Positions 1-6,385 of a stretch of DNA of 32,848 nt are shown in pieces. The position numbers were made by a program, and so were the translations under genes. Source of the DNA: Nitrospirae bacterium RIFCSPLOWO2_02_FULL_62_14 (GTDB lineage Bacteria > Nitrospirota > Nitrospiria > Nitrospirales > Nitrospiraceae). The notes under the pieces are model-generated. The model did no database searches. It worked only from the letters and a program-made list of their open reading frames with translations, and was not told the origin of the DNA. Positions within the stretch are counted from its first letter, which is position 1. Each line of letters begins with the position of its first letter. The stretch is from contig MHEU01000007.1 of assembly GCA_001805245.1 (NCBI GenBank), positions 31,662-64,509 of the forward strand, given 5' to 3'.

Positions 1-151
1 AGACCGCTCACAGGCCTGTCCCCGCCAACGCTTCGCCACGTTCTGCAGGCAACGCCGGTAGTGATAGTCCTGCAAACCTTGAATATCCCTACTTTCTTCC
101 CCGAGCCTGTCCCCGCTCGGAAGGGGGTACGTATAACCTTCTTGCGCCGCC
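1..151. other. Non-coding or remnant sequence at window edge
   Basis: No start-to-stop gene can be supported here. The minus strand reads open from about 120 to position 1 with an Arg/Cys-rich peptide, so this may be the interior of a gene leaving the window, but no family is recognised. The 11-mer CCTGTCCCCGC occurs twice (about 15-25 and 106-116). Similar GGGGACAGG words are common in dispersed bacterial repeats, so a degenerate repeat is also possible. Confidence 0.3.
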
Positions 152-784
152 TTGAGAAAGCGCATAGGATTTGCCGCAATCCATCATTTACGGAAAGGAT
201 ATGCTGATCAGCATATTCAATGGTTAGATTGCGTGTACCCGGTCAAGCTCGGATACGACGAAGCTGTACGGCGCATACGTGCGCTTATTCACAACGGGCA
301 TCACGCCGAGGCGCTCGTGACTTCAGTTTTTACTATCGAGAAGACTCTGCGCCGCGTCCTTCGAGCACTGGTAATCTTAGCAGGTTTCCCGTCAACGCAG
401 GCGACTGTCCTCATGGGAAAGTTTGATGGGATGGACAAGGTGAAGCAGATTTGGGAGTGTTTTGATCCACAACTTGAGAAACTTTCCAACTTTGTAGCCC
501 CTGCAACATTGCAGGCGATCGCCGAGACGCAAACGATGCGCAATAAGCTTGTCCATGGCAGTCAGGTCTTCGCCCTCGGTAAGTGTAAAGACGAGGCCGA
601 ACGTGCACTTCGCGCGCTGGATGATCTACGACAAACGATGGAAGATCGGTATGGCTACGATGGGTGGACCAAGATCAAAGCGCGAAAAACCAGCGCATTG
701 CACTTGGACCCACGCGTAAAGGTTGCACGGAATCTAACCCCGGCTTCAACTCGGGCACGCGCAAGAGCGGCGCGCGCCCGTTAA
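152..784 (+). CDS. HEPN-like domain protein (putative RNase/defence related)
   Basis: A 210-residue, mostly helical protein of unknown substrate. Residues 130-135 read RNKLVH, which fits the R-x4-6-H signature of HEPN-fold RNases and toxins. The family link is inferred from that motif, its helical context and the defence-type neighbourhood. The tail (about 190-210) is Arg/Ala-rich and low complexity. The start is uncertain: 152 is TTG with no clear ribosome site, an in-frame stop lies at 134, the next option is GTG at 233, and there is no Met before residue 88. The gene could be truncated at its 5' end. Codon use and G+C match the island genes downstream rather than the backbone. It is followed after 39 bp by another small unknown gene on the same strand. 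Confidence 0.6.
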   Translation: MRKRIGFAAIHHLRKGYADQHIQWLDCVYPVKLGYDEAVRRIRALIHNGHHAEALVTSVFTIEKTLRRVLRALVILAGFPSTQATVLMGKFDGMDKVKQIWECFDPQLEKLSNFVAPATLQAIAETQTMRNKLVHGSQVFALGKCKDEAERALRALDDLRQTMEDRYGYDGWTKIKARKTSALHLDPRVKVARNLTPASTRARARAARAR

Positions 785-823
785 GTGGAGCAATGCTTTG
801 TTGTCAGTTGATCAAATAAGAAG

Positions 824-1210
824 ATGATCGATACCGTTCTTGGTTGGTTATTCAAGATTGCAAGTCTCATGCGACACGTTCGTGTTCGCACGCATCGTGC
901 GTACCTGCCAACTAATACAGACTGCTATTTCATCAATGTCACAAATTTATCCCCGCAGAGGGATGCTGAAATAACTCACGTGTGGATGGCTTCTGACCCT
1001 GAAGTACATGTCTTAAATTCGCAGAGGCCGTTACCGCGCCGTCTTCGCCCCGAAGAGTCCTGGGAAACATGGATTCAGGTGGATAGATTACCCGAAAATG
1101 TTCGTGAGACCGCCCATGCGCTTGCACGTGTTCGACTTTCTACCGGCAGCGTCATTAAGTCTAAACGTAACGAGAATGTTCCACCAATCGGTTCCATCCC
1201 TGGCAGCTAA
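824..1210 (+). CDS. Hypothetical protein, beta-rich
   Basis: A 128-residue protein that I cannot assign to a named family. A short amphipathic N-terminus (WLFKIASLM, residues 8-16) precedes a stretch with alternating hydrophobics (about 33-100) that looks like a small beta-sandwich, including NVTNLSP, THVWM and a Trp-rich EESWETW segment. No catalytic signature and no convincing transmembrane helix is visible. It lies between a HEPN-like gene and a DUF4145 gene in the low-G+C island, so an accessory or defence role is possible only by association. The ATG at 824 has a weak AAGAAG just upstream. Confidence 0.5.
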   Translation: MIDTVLGWLFKIASLMRHVRVRTHRAYLPTNTDCYFINVTNLSPQRDAEITHVWMASDPEVHVLNSQRPLPRRLRPEESWETWIQVDRLPENVRETAHALARVRLSTGSVIKSKRNENVPPIGSIPGS

Positions 1211-1227
1211 CTAGATGTTCAAACGAA

Positions 1228-1256
1228 GAAAAATAATGGGGTCTGCCCCCTTAAGT
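1228..1256. repeat. Degenerate repeat, copy A (GAAAAATAATGG core)
   Basis: GAAAAATAATGG (1228-1239) followed by a small hairpin, GGGG-tctg-CCCC, and then TTAAGT. The 12-mer recurs exactly at 2821-2832, followed by a related TTGAGT-ending stretch. The two copies bracket the DUF4145 and PIN-like genes. Confidence 0.45.
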
Positions 1257-1322
1257 CCATCTCCGCGCGGTTCGTGGCTGACCGCCAAATCGTTAGGCTG
1301 AGTAAAGAGAGGAACGAATCAC

Positions 1323-1976
1323 ATGTCGCAAGCCGAGTTTGATGTCTTCTGCCCAAGTTGCAACATGCTCGTTGCTGCAAAAGTTGTGGCGGAAGGAAAT
1401 GGTGGATTCCGAAGAGATGCGGTTAGCCCGCTTGATGCAGTTGACGCTGAGTATCACGGAGAGCACTACTACGTCTGTCTGTGCGGTCGGTGCAGTCAGC
1501 CATTCCTAATTCGTCAATCGCTTTTCGGGGTTCCCGCAGAATTCGAGACCATAACCGACGAGAAGATTCTGTACCCCAGCGAGAAGAAGCTTCCGCTTGA
1601 TGGTGTGCCCAATACAATAAAATCAGCTTACGATCAGGCCGCACGTTCCTTTTCCGCTTCACTATTCGAGCCGTGCGTACTAATGTGCCGAAAGTGTCTT
1701 GAGGCAACTTGCAGGAACCTCGGTGCCAAGGGGCGTGACCTCAACTTCAAGTTGCAGAGCCTATTTGACGGGGGACACATTGATTCTCGGCTTCTGAACT
1801 GGGCGCACGAAATTCGGTTAATTGGAAACGAAGCCGCACACGATCCTGACACCAAAGTAACGAAGCACGATGCACGAGATGTCCTTGACTTCACTGAGGC
1901 TATCCTGATCTATGTCTTCTCTCTCACATCCCGCTTCGAGGCATTCCGTGCCAGGCGCGCCTCAGACAAGCTATGA
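1323..1976 (+). CDS. Zn-ribbon + DUF4145 (HEPN superfamily) protein
   Basis: A 217-residue protein. The N-terminal part carries two CxxC knuckles (C10/C13 and C54/C57) that can form a zinc ribbon. The C-terminal half (about 98-200) is a helical DUF4145-like domain containing the family block IRLIGNEAAHD at 164-174, with Arg165 and His173. DUF4145 is placed in the HEPN superfamily and is frequent in restriction and anti-phage loci; nuclease activity here is inference. A good ribosome site (AGAGAGGA, spacing about 9) supports ATG 1323. A GTTAGGC motif lies about 25 bp upstream of the start. The PIN-like gene follows 85 bp downstream, and together they could form an RNA-targeting pair. Confidence 0.75.
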   Translation: MSQAEFDVFCPSCNMLVAAKVVAEGNGGFRRDAVSPLDAVDAEYHGEHYYVCLCGRCSQPFLIRQSLFGVPAEFETITDEKILYPSEKKLPLDGVPNTIKSAYDQAARSFSASLFEPCVLMCRKCLEATCRNLGAKGRDLNFKLQSLFDGGHIDSRLLNWAHEIRLIGNEAAHDPDTKVTKHDARDVLDFTEAILIYVFSLTSRFEAFRARRASDKL

Positions 1977-2061
1977 AGATAGATAAAGGGTGGTGGGGAG
2001 TCTCTTTTTAAACCTGCGGTAACCTTTAAGGCTTGTTCAAGAGGAAATTAGGCCCCAGAAA

Positions 2062-2775
2062 ATGTACTCTGACCCTGATACTCCTGATACTCCAAAAATG
2101 TCCCAGGCAAAAGTATTTCTCGATACGGCCGCAGTGAAACATTCGATCCGTTCGCGGACAGTTCTTCGTCCCAAGCGGCAGACTATGACTTGGGGCAACC
2201 AGGTGCACGAAGTCGTTGTTCATGACATCGTAGAGATAGACCCCACGGCAGATGTTACCGTTGAACCGCTGAGGACGGAGATTGATCTTCTCTCAGAGAT
2301 CGCAAAGCGCGCGACGGCCGATGATATTGAACTGTTATGGAACATAGAATCCGAGATCGAATTCTTCGGGATTTATCCGTTAGGAGGCGGGGCTTCCGAA
2401 CTTATAGATGCAGGGGTCACAATGGTGGAAGGTCCCGTGAAGTACGACCGACTTCTTACTCCCATGTCTCCGTTCTTAGGCGAAACGTGGCGGAGCATTC
2501 GGACGGACTTTCTGAGAGGACTCGATCATCCGCGTTACCATCAGTTGCAACGGGCTTGCGGTGCGCACCAAGGGGATCGGATTAACGAGAATCAGTTGGT
2601 TGATGCGTTTCATGTTTGGTGCGCCGAAGTCGCTGGCGCGTCACACTTTTTAACCACCGACCTGAAGCTAGTTCGGCTCGTCCGTGACCATAAGTCGGCC
2701 CCACCAAAGGTACGAGTTGTCACACCGTCCCAATTGCTTAGCGAGCTTGCCGCGAATGCTCAGAACAGCGCCTAA
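2062..2775 (+). CDS. PIN-like nuclease domain protein
   Basis: A 237-residue protein with a PIN-type layout: an N-terminal strand with Asp (VFLDTA, D21), a long helical middle, then the C-terminal signature QLVDAFHVWCAE followed by HFLTTDLKL, matching the conserved Asp and T-x-D of PIN RNases. It is longer than the ~130 residues of VapC toxins and has no obvious small antitoxin gene beside it, so a classical VapBC module is unlikely. ATG 2098 (MSQAKVF) is an alternative start that would begin directly at the first PIN strand. Neither start has a strong ribosome site. The stop is followed at once by GCCTAAC. Assignment is by motif; the substrate is unknown. Confidence 0.65.
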   Translation: MYSDPDTPDTPKMSQAKVFLDTAAVKHSIRSRTVLRPKRQTMTWGNQVHEVVVHDIVEIDPTADVTVEPLRTEIDLLSEIAKRATADDIELLWNIESEIEFFGIYPLGGGASELIDAGVTMVEGPVKYDRLLTPMSPFLGETWRSIRTDFLRGLDHPRYHQLQRACGAHQGDRINENQLVDAFHVWCAEVAGASHFLTTDLKLVRLVRDHKSAPPKVRVVTPSQLLSELAANAQNSA

Positions 2776-2820
2776 CCTACACACGATGGCCGGCTAGCTT
2801 TGCACAATAAAATTGCTGGG

Positions 2821-2850
2821 GAAAAATAATGGATCAGACTGCTTGAGTGG
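2821..2850. repeat. Degenerate repeat, copy B (GAAAAATAATGG core)
   Basis: An exact copy of the 12-mer found at 1228-1239, followed by a diverged tail ending TTGAGT. It lies between the PIN-like gene and the convergent methylase gene. With copy A it flanks a two-gene segment. Confidence 0.45.
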
Positions 2851-2852
2851 GT

Positions 2853-3740
2853 TTACAATGTATATGTCAGCAACAGCCTGTCAGACACGACTTCCGATTC
2901 GAGAGTTTGACCTTCCATTTGAAACCGACGCAGCATTGAGCGACCAACGTTGACGAAAATTTCTTCCTCAAAGAGATCATCTGGAGTAGGAAGATCGCAA
3001 AGCATCTCGCCCGATTTCTTTGTGCCGTCGATACTCAAAGCCACATACACGCCCCTAGACTTACACTGAAGTATCTCCTCAAACAATTCCTCTAGCCGGA
3101 ACTGCTGCCCACCGTAAAGAATCGACTGGCTATGCCTATATGGTGGGTCGCAATAGATAAGATCGCCCTTCCGAGCTTTTTTCATCGCATCACGGAAATC
3201 CATCACAACAAAGTCTGTGGAGTGAATTCTCTCGTGCCACAAGTCTACTCGTCTGTTGAAGCTATCCGGTGTTATAGGCTCATGAACACCGCATGGTGTT
3301 GACATATATCCATCGGCTTGACGGAAGCGCACAACTCCGCCATAGCAGGAACGACATAGAAACAGAAGGTCGGCACCATTTGGGGCGCGATTGTACGATG
3401 CTTTGATTTTCTCGTAACCCTCATGCTTTCTCTCACCGTGTGCATTTTGCCAGCGTTCCCGATACCATTCCTTCAATTGTTTGGGGTTGGCTTTTAGCGT
3501 GAGCCATATCTCCATGAGTGGCGCGAAGGTGTCTGAAACAAGGGCATTGACTGGCGCGAGAGTAGCCAATACTCCCCCACTTCCTAGAAACGGCTCATAG
3601 TAGCGGTCAAACTTTTCTGGGAACGACCCAACTATTTCATAAGCGAATCTCTGCTTATTACCTACCCATTTCAATAGCTGGGTAGTGAATGGCCGGATGT
3701 ACTTATGAGGGGCATCCTTAAAGAGTATGTGCTGCATCAT
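2853..3740 (-). CDS. D12-class DNA adenine-N6 methyltransferase (type II R-M)
   Basis: Modifies adenine in the recognition site of the adjacent restriction enzyme. With the start at 3740 the protein is 295 residues. It shows the D12/Dam-family order: KWVGNKQ (24-30), motif I EPFLGSGG (49-56) for AdoMet binding, and motif IV DPPY (198-201) for catalysis. This alpha-type order is shared by Dam, M.DpnII and M.EcoRV; sequence specificity cannot be read by eye. An upstream in-frame ATG at 3779 is rejected: it lies ahead of the predicted transcription start (promoter TTGACG-N17-TATTGT, 3804 to 3776) and has no ribosome site, whereas 3740 has GGGGGA about 11 bp upstream. The gene diverges from the XRE controller, so one operator can govern both transcripts. 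Confidence 0.88.
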   Translation of the reverse strand: MMQHILFKDAPHKYIRPFTTQLLKWVGNKQRFAYEIVGSFPEKFDRYYEPFLGSGGVLATLAPVNALVSDTFAPLMEIWLTLKANPKQLKEWYRERWQNAHGERKHEGYEKIKASYNRAPNGADLLFLCRSCYGGVVRFRQADGYMSTPCGVHEPITPDSFNRRVDLWHERIHSTDFVVMDFRDAMKKARKGDLIYCDPPYRHSQSILYGGQQFRLEELFEEILQCKSRGVYVALSIDGTKKSGEMLCDLPTPDDLFEEEIFVNVGRSMLRRFQMEGQTLESEVVSDRLLLTYTL

Positions 3741-3775
3741 TGAAGTCGCGTCCCCCAAGAACTTTTGCCTGCATA

Positions 3776-3804
3776 ACAATATCCGAATTTGGGATATTCG
3801 TCAA
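3776..3804 (-). promoter_or_regulatory. Promoter of the methylase gene
   Basis: On the minus strand, TTGACG (3804-3799), a 17 bp spacer, then TATTGT (3781-3776). It interpenetrates the oppositely oriented controller promoter. Confidence 0.55.
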
Positions 3805-3810
3805 TAGAAT
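3784..3810. promoter_or_regulatory. Candidate C-box/operator between divergent R-M promoters
   Basis: Two linked inverted repeats: CGAAT (3784-3788)/ATTCG (3796-3800) and ATTC (3796-3799)/GAAT (3807-3810). They overlap both -35 boxes, the position expected for a controller-protein operator in a type II R-M system. Binding by the neighbouring XRE protein is inference. Confidence 0.45.
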
Positions 3811-3817
3811 CTATAGT
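3789..3817 (+). promoter_or_regulatory. Promoter of XRE controller, probably leaderless
   Basis: TTGGGA (3789-3794), 17 bp spacer, TATAGT (3812-3817). The ATG of the controller begins only 7 bp beyond the -10 box, so the transcript should start at or next to the start codon. Leaderless controller mRNAs are documented in some R-M systems. Confidence 0.5.
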
Positions 3818-3823
3818 GCTGCA

Positions 3824-4069
3824 ATGCGCAGGAGTAGGGAAACACAGAAACGCAAAGTACGGGAGCTTCTTCGCGACCTTCGTGAAGCGGCGGGGCTCCG
3901 ACAGGTCGATTTGGCCGCACGTCTGAAGAGGCCCCAATCCTTTGTTAGCAAGTACGAGTCCGGGGAGAAGACCTTGGATTTTCTTGAGGTCAGGGAAGTA
4001 TGCCGCGCCTTGGGTGTGCCTCTGGCCGACTTCGTGCGTCGTTACGAGGAAGCGCCGGATGAAGGCTGA
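3824..4069 (+). CDS. XRE-family controller (C) protein of the R-M system
   Basis: An 81-residue single-domain helix-turn-helix protein. Residues 11-73 form the XRE fold: LRDLREAAGLRQVDLAARL, then SFVSKYESGEKTL (recognition helix and tight turn), then LEVREVCRALG. Size and position match C proteins, which bind operators near their own promoter and delay nuclease expression until methylation is established. The reading frame is open upstream to 3740, but ATG 3824 is preferred because it begins just before the conserved fold and just after a strong -10 box. The last 11 bp overlap the start of the nuclease gene, implying translational coupling. Confidence 0.85.
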   Translation: MRRSRETQKRKVRELLRDLREAAGLRQVDLAARLKRPQSFVSKYESGEKTLDFLEVREVCRALGVPLADFVRRYEEAPDEG

Positions 4070-4916
4070 TCCTAAATTCGCAACACTTCCGAAATCCTTT
4101 TGGGCGGCTGTGCGGAGCGTTAGCCAAGAAGTCGGATACACGATACGAGGCAAAAGCCAGGTCAAGATTCCTACTGTTGGCGAGATCCGCCGATCATTTG
4201 AAAGCCTATGCTTGAATCCTGATCGCATTGGTGATGCAGAAACTCCAACTGATCTTGCAGCCATGCTGCTCGCATATTACGAACACCGGGCCAACGTTCT
4301 CAACAACTTTGTTGAGCCGCGTCTCATGGATGTTAAGCGTGCAAAATCAGAGTTCGGCGCATTAAAGAAAAAACTCAAGCCAACCTGCGCTATACCTTTG
4401 AACAAGCAAAAAGGGAAAAAGAAAGCGCCTGCATATTTCACTGGCATTATTAACATGCTGATAGAAGCTCACTCGAAAGGTCTTCCTTGTGACTTCGATC
4501 CTCGTGAACTCACGACAGTTACAAGGGACGGAATTCCGCTCCGGACGCTGGCGCGGCGCGTAGATGGCGCTTTCCCGAGCACGGTTAACCCTGTTGCAAT
4601 ATGGGAGGTCAAAGAATACTACTACACGACGACATTCGGTAGCCGTGTTGCCGATGGTGTCTACGAAACGCTGCTGGATGGTATGGAACTAGAAGAGCTT
4701 CGCGAACATGAAAGAATAAAGGTCCTGCATTACCTGATGCTCGATGCTCATTATACGTGGTGGGACTGTGGGAAGTCATACCTATGCAGGATTGTCGACA
4801 TGCTGCATATGGGCTACACAGATGAAGTACTCTTTGGTTACGAAGTAGTTGAACGCTTGCCAGAGCTTGTTAAGAGCTGGGCAAGACTTGCTTCGAAGAC
4901 GAAAGATCGGGCTTAG
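4059..4916 (+). CDS. Probable type II restriction endonuclease (PD-(D/E)XK type)
   Basis: A 285-residue protein. The supportable catalytic core is Asp169 followed 14 residues later by E183-V-K185 (IWEVKEYYYTTTFGS), the spacing of a PD-(D/E)XK site. Hydrophobic strands surround EVK, as in restriction nucleases. No other family is apparent, and the specificity is unknown. The role is supported mainly by context: it overlaps the XRE controller by 11 bp and is divergent from a D12 adenine methylase, the classical C-R versus M arrangement. ATG 4059 is chosen because GAGGA lies about 10 bp upstream inside the controller gene; an upstream in-frame start at 3942 would lie wholly inside the controller. 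Base composition matches the island. Confidence 0.72.
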   Translation: MKADPKFATLPKSFWAAVRSVSQEVGYTIRGKSQVKIPTVGEIRRSFESLCLNPDRIGDAETPTDLAAMLLAYYEHRANVLNNFVEPRLMDVKRAKSEFGALKKKLKPTCAIPLNKQKGKKKAPAYFTGIINMLIEAHSKGLPCDFDPRELTTVTRDGIPLRTLARRVDGAFPSTVNPVAIWEVKEYYYTTTFGSRVADGVYETLLDGMELEELREHERIKVLHYLMLDAHYTWWDCGKSYLCRIVDMLHMGYTDEVLFGYEVVERLPELVKSWARLASKTKDRA

Positions 4917-4994
4917 CAACGTATTGAGGATCGAGAAAAGAGGCGAGATTTTTTCCTAAATTTCTCCCCGATGATATTTGGCTATCTCCGAGCT

Positions 4995-5106
4995 GTTCAA
5001 AAAGACATTCCAGCGAGGCCACAGCGAGCGAGGGACCGAGGCATACTTTTTTCGGTATGTTGAGGTTCCGAGTGATGCGAGAACGAAGCTGGAGGTCTTT
5101 TTCAAC
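4995..5106. repeat. MITE-like imperfect palindrome at island boundary
   Basis: Left arm GTTCAAAAAGACATTCCAGC (4995-5014) pairs with right arm GCTGGAGGTCTTTTTCAAC (5088-5106), about 17 of 20 positions with one indel. Inner stretches (GGACCGAGGCATAC and GTATGTTGAGGTTCC) also pair, so the whole ~110 bp could fold as one long hairpin. It sits exactly where the A+T-richer accessory region gives way to the G+C-rich backbone. The rest of 4917-5111 shows no gene. Confidence 0.6.
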
Positions 5107-5111
5107 TGCCG

Positions 5112-5303
5112 CTAATCTGCTTCCGGTTCGGACCCGCCATGCTTGTGAGTAACCTTATCCTCGTTGAACAGCTCGGCCATTTCTTCGGCGATCATGTCGC
5201 GGTCGTTGGGGACGGAAACGAGGGGAATCTCCTTGCGGCCCTTGGGCGGACACGCAGGGGCGTCGGGTTCGGGAGGGTGCTTGGGTTTCTTCGAATCGCT
5301 CAT
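5112..5303 (-). CDS. Small acidic/proline-rich hypothetical protein
   Basis: A 63-residue protein starting MSDSKKPKHPPEPD. The N-terminal half is rich in Pro, Lys and Cys (PDAPACPPKGRK). The C-terminal half has a short amphipathic helix (MIAEEMAELFNED) and a His/Glu-rich tail. No family or membrane segment is recognised. An upstream in-frame ATG at 5321 would add six residues; neither start has a clear ribosome site. It is read in the same direction as the Zn-ribbon gene upstream and may be cotranscribed with it (34 bp gap). Confidence 0.45.
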   Translation of the reverse strand: MSDSKKPKHPPEPDAPACPPKGRKEIPLVSVPNDRDMIAEEMAELFNEDKVTHKHGGSEPEAD

Positions 5304-5337
5304 GCAATCACTATACACCATCTAATGAACATCGGCT

Positions 5338-5697
5338 CTATTCAAATGTTTCCAGCGAGGATTTCTCCGGAAACTGATGCAGGCAGGCCCTGCAGGTGAC
5401 GAAGTAGTAGGCTTCCCGCACCGACAGGACGATCCGGAAATCCAGGTCCACGCCGTGTTTCTCGCATTTCGGGCAGGGGATGGTCTTCATCAGATAGGGA
5501 ATGTCCGGCTGGGTCCGCTGGTAAAACTCCATGTCCGTATGCACCGGGAAGGAGTAGCGGCACTGCTTGCACATCGCCTTGCATTCGCCGTCCGATTGCA
5601 GGGTCCGGCGGTCGACCATGAAGGTGCTGGTTTTGCAGATCGCGCAGCGAACGCCGCTCAGGCGGGATTCGACATGTTCTATCGCTGGACCGGCCAT
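5338..5697 (-). CDS. Double Zn-ribbon hypothetical protein
   Basis: A 119-residue cytosolic protein with four CxxC knuckles: CAIC, CKQC, CPKC and CRAC. They suggest two zinc ribbons separated by a region containing the phrase HTDMEFYQRTQPDIPYL. No enzymatic motif is visible; such proteins are usually annotated as hypothetical, and nucleic-acid or protein binding is a guess. The frame is open to 5799, but ATG 5697 is preferred: it has CAGGAGT about 6 bp upstream, and a TTGCGG-N18-TATACT promoter lies just before it, inside what would otherwise be coding. Confidence 0.6.
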   Translation of the reverse strand: MAGPAIEHVESRLSGVRCAICKTSTFMVDRRTLQSDGECKAMCKQCRYSFPVHTDMEFYQRTQPDIPYLMKTIPCPKCEKHGVDLDFRIVLSVREAYYFVTCRACLHQFPEKSSLETFE

Positions 5698-5713
5698 ATT
5701 GGACTCCTGCGGA

Positions 5714-5719
5714 AGTATA
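5714..5719 (-). promoter_or_regulatory. -10 element of Zn-ribbon gene
   Basis: TATACT on the minus strand, 17 bp before the ATG at 5697, with TTGCGG 18 bp further upstream. It supports the short start. Confidence 0.4.
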
Positions 5720-5845
5720 GCGGCCTTTTCTTCCAATCCGCAACCGGCAGATCCGCCTTCGTGAGGCTTCGGCGGGATACCCGTTTTACATTTAGTCATC
5801 AGCAGGGGCGGGTAAAATCAGTCGCGCCGGCAATCGCGACCTCGC

Positions 5846-5851
5846 TATAAT
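5846..5851 (+). promoter_or_regulatory. -10 box abutting the phosphatase start (leaderless candidate)
   Basis: A consensus TATAAT ends 7 bp before the ATG at 5859, and no ribosome site is present. No good -35 is seen. Transcription would begin almost at the start codon. Confidence 0.4.
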
Positions 5852-5858
5852 ACCGCCC

Positions 5859-6269
5859 ATGCATCATGTGACGGACTCGCTGCTGGTCGGCAACGTCGAG
5901 GACGCGAAGAATCCGCCTTCATTTGTTGAAGGCGTGTTGTTTCTCGCCAAAGAGCATGACATCCCGCCGCCGGACGGCATCCTATTCGCAAAGATTCCGC
6001 TGGTTGAATTCGGCCAGGCCGATCCGCAGCAGGTCTACGAGGCGGTGGCCTGGCTGGAACGGCATGCTCCCAAAAAGAAAGTCATGGTCTGCTGCCGCGC
6101 GGGAATGGGCCGGTCCGTCTCGATGGTGATCGCCTATCTCTGCTGCGCGCAGGGGATGGACTATAGCGAAGCAGTTCAACTGCTCAGATCGCGCCGGCCG
6201 GGAGCGACACCGCTGCCGAACCTGGACGCCACGATCCAGCAAGTGATCCGAATGAGGCAAAATGGCTAA
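5859..6269 (+). CDS. Dual-specificity protein phosphatase family protein
   Basis: A 136-residue single-domain cysteine phosphatase. The P-loop CRAGMGRS (79-86) gives nucleophile Cys79 and Arg85 in the CX5R signature. The usual His before the Cys is replaced by Cys78. The fold order fits a compact DSP: N-terminal VTDSLLVGNVEDA strand-turn, IPLVEFGQAD (residues 46-55, possible general acid Asp55), P-loop, then helices ending with GATPLPNLDATIQQV, similar to the P-x-x-x-Q segment of this family. Substrate may be phosphoprotein or another phosphate ester. It is divergent from the Zn-ribbon gene. Confidence 0.82.
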   Translation: MHHVTDSLLVGNVEDAKNPPSFVEGVLFLAKEHDIPPPDGILFAKIPLVEFGQADPQQVYEAVAWLERHAPKKKVMVCCRAGMGRSVSMVIAYLCCAQGMDYSEAVQLLRSRRPGATPLPNLDATIQQVIRMRQNG

Positions 6270-6282
6270 AGAATCGAAAACC

Positions 6283-6379
6283 GTCTGTTCGGTCGTCAGG
6301 TCTATCTTGTCTGTTCAGTCTGCCCGGAAACCAGATAAACCAGATAAACCAGACAAACCAAATAAACCAGATAGACCAG
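6283..6379. repeat. Inverted array of 9-bp words upstream of fpg
   Basis: Right arm: five 9-bp units of the type CCAGATAAA at 6331, 6340, 6349, 6358 and 6367. Left arm: GTC-headed words (GTCTGTTCG-like) at 6283, 6292, 6300, 6309 and 6318, roughly the reverse complement of the right-arm words. It fills the space just before the Fpg start codon. Related architectures occur at four other junctions in this window. Confidence 0.6.
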
Positions 6380-6385
6380 GGTCAG

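Noticed and set aside
2062-2775. VapC toxin of a VapBC pair
   Set aside because: The protein is nearly twice the VapC length and no small antitoxin gene precedes it.
6331-6379. Short tandem repeats as a CRISPR array
   Set aside because: Units are 9 bp with no spacers, and no cas genes are nearby.
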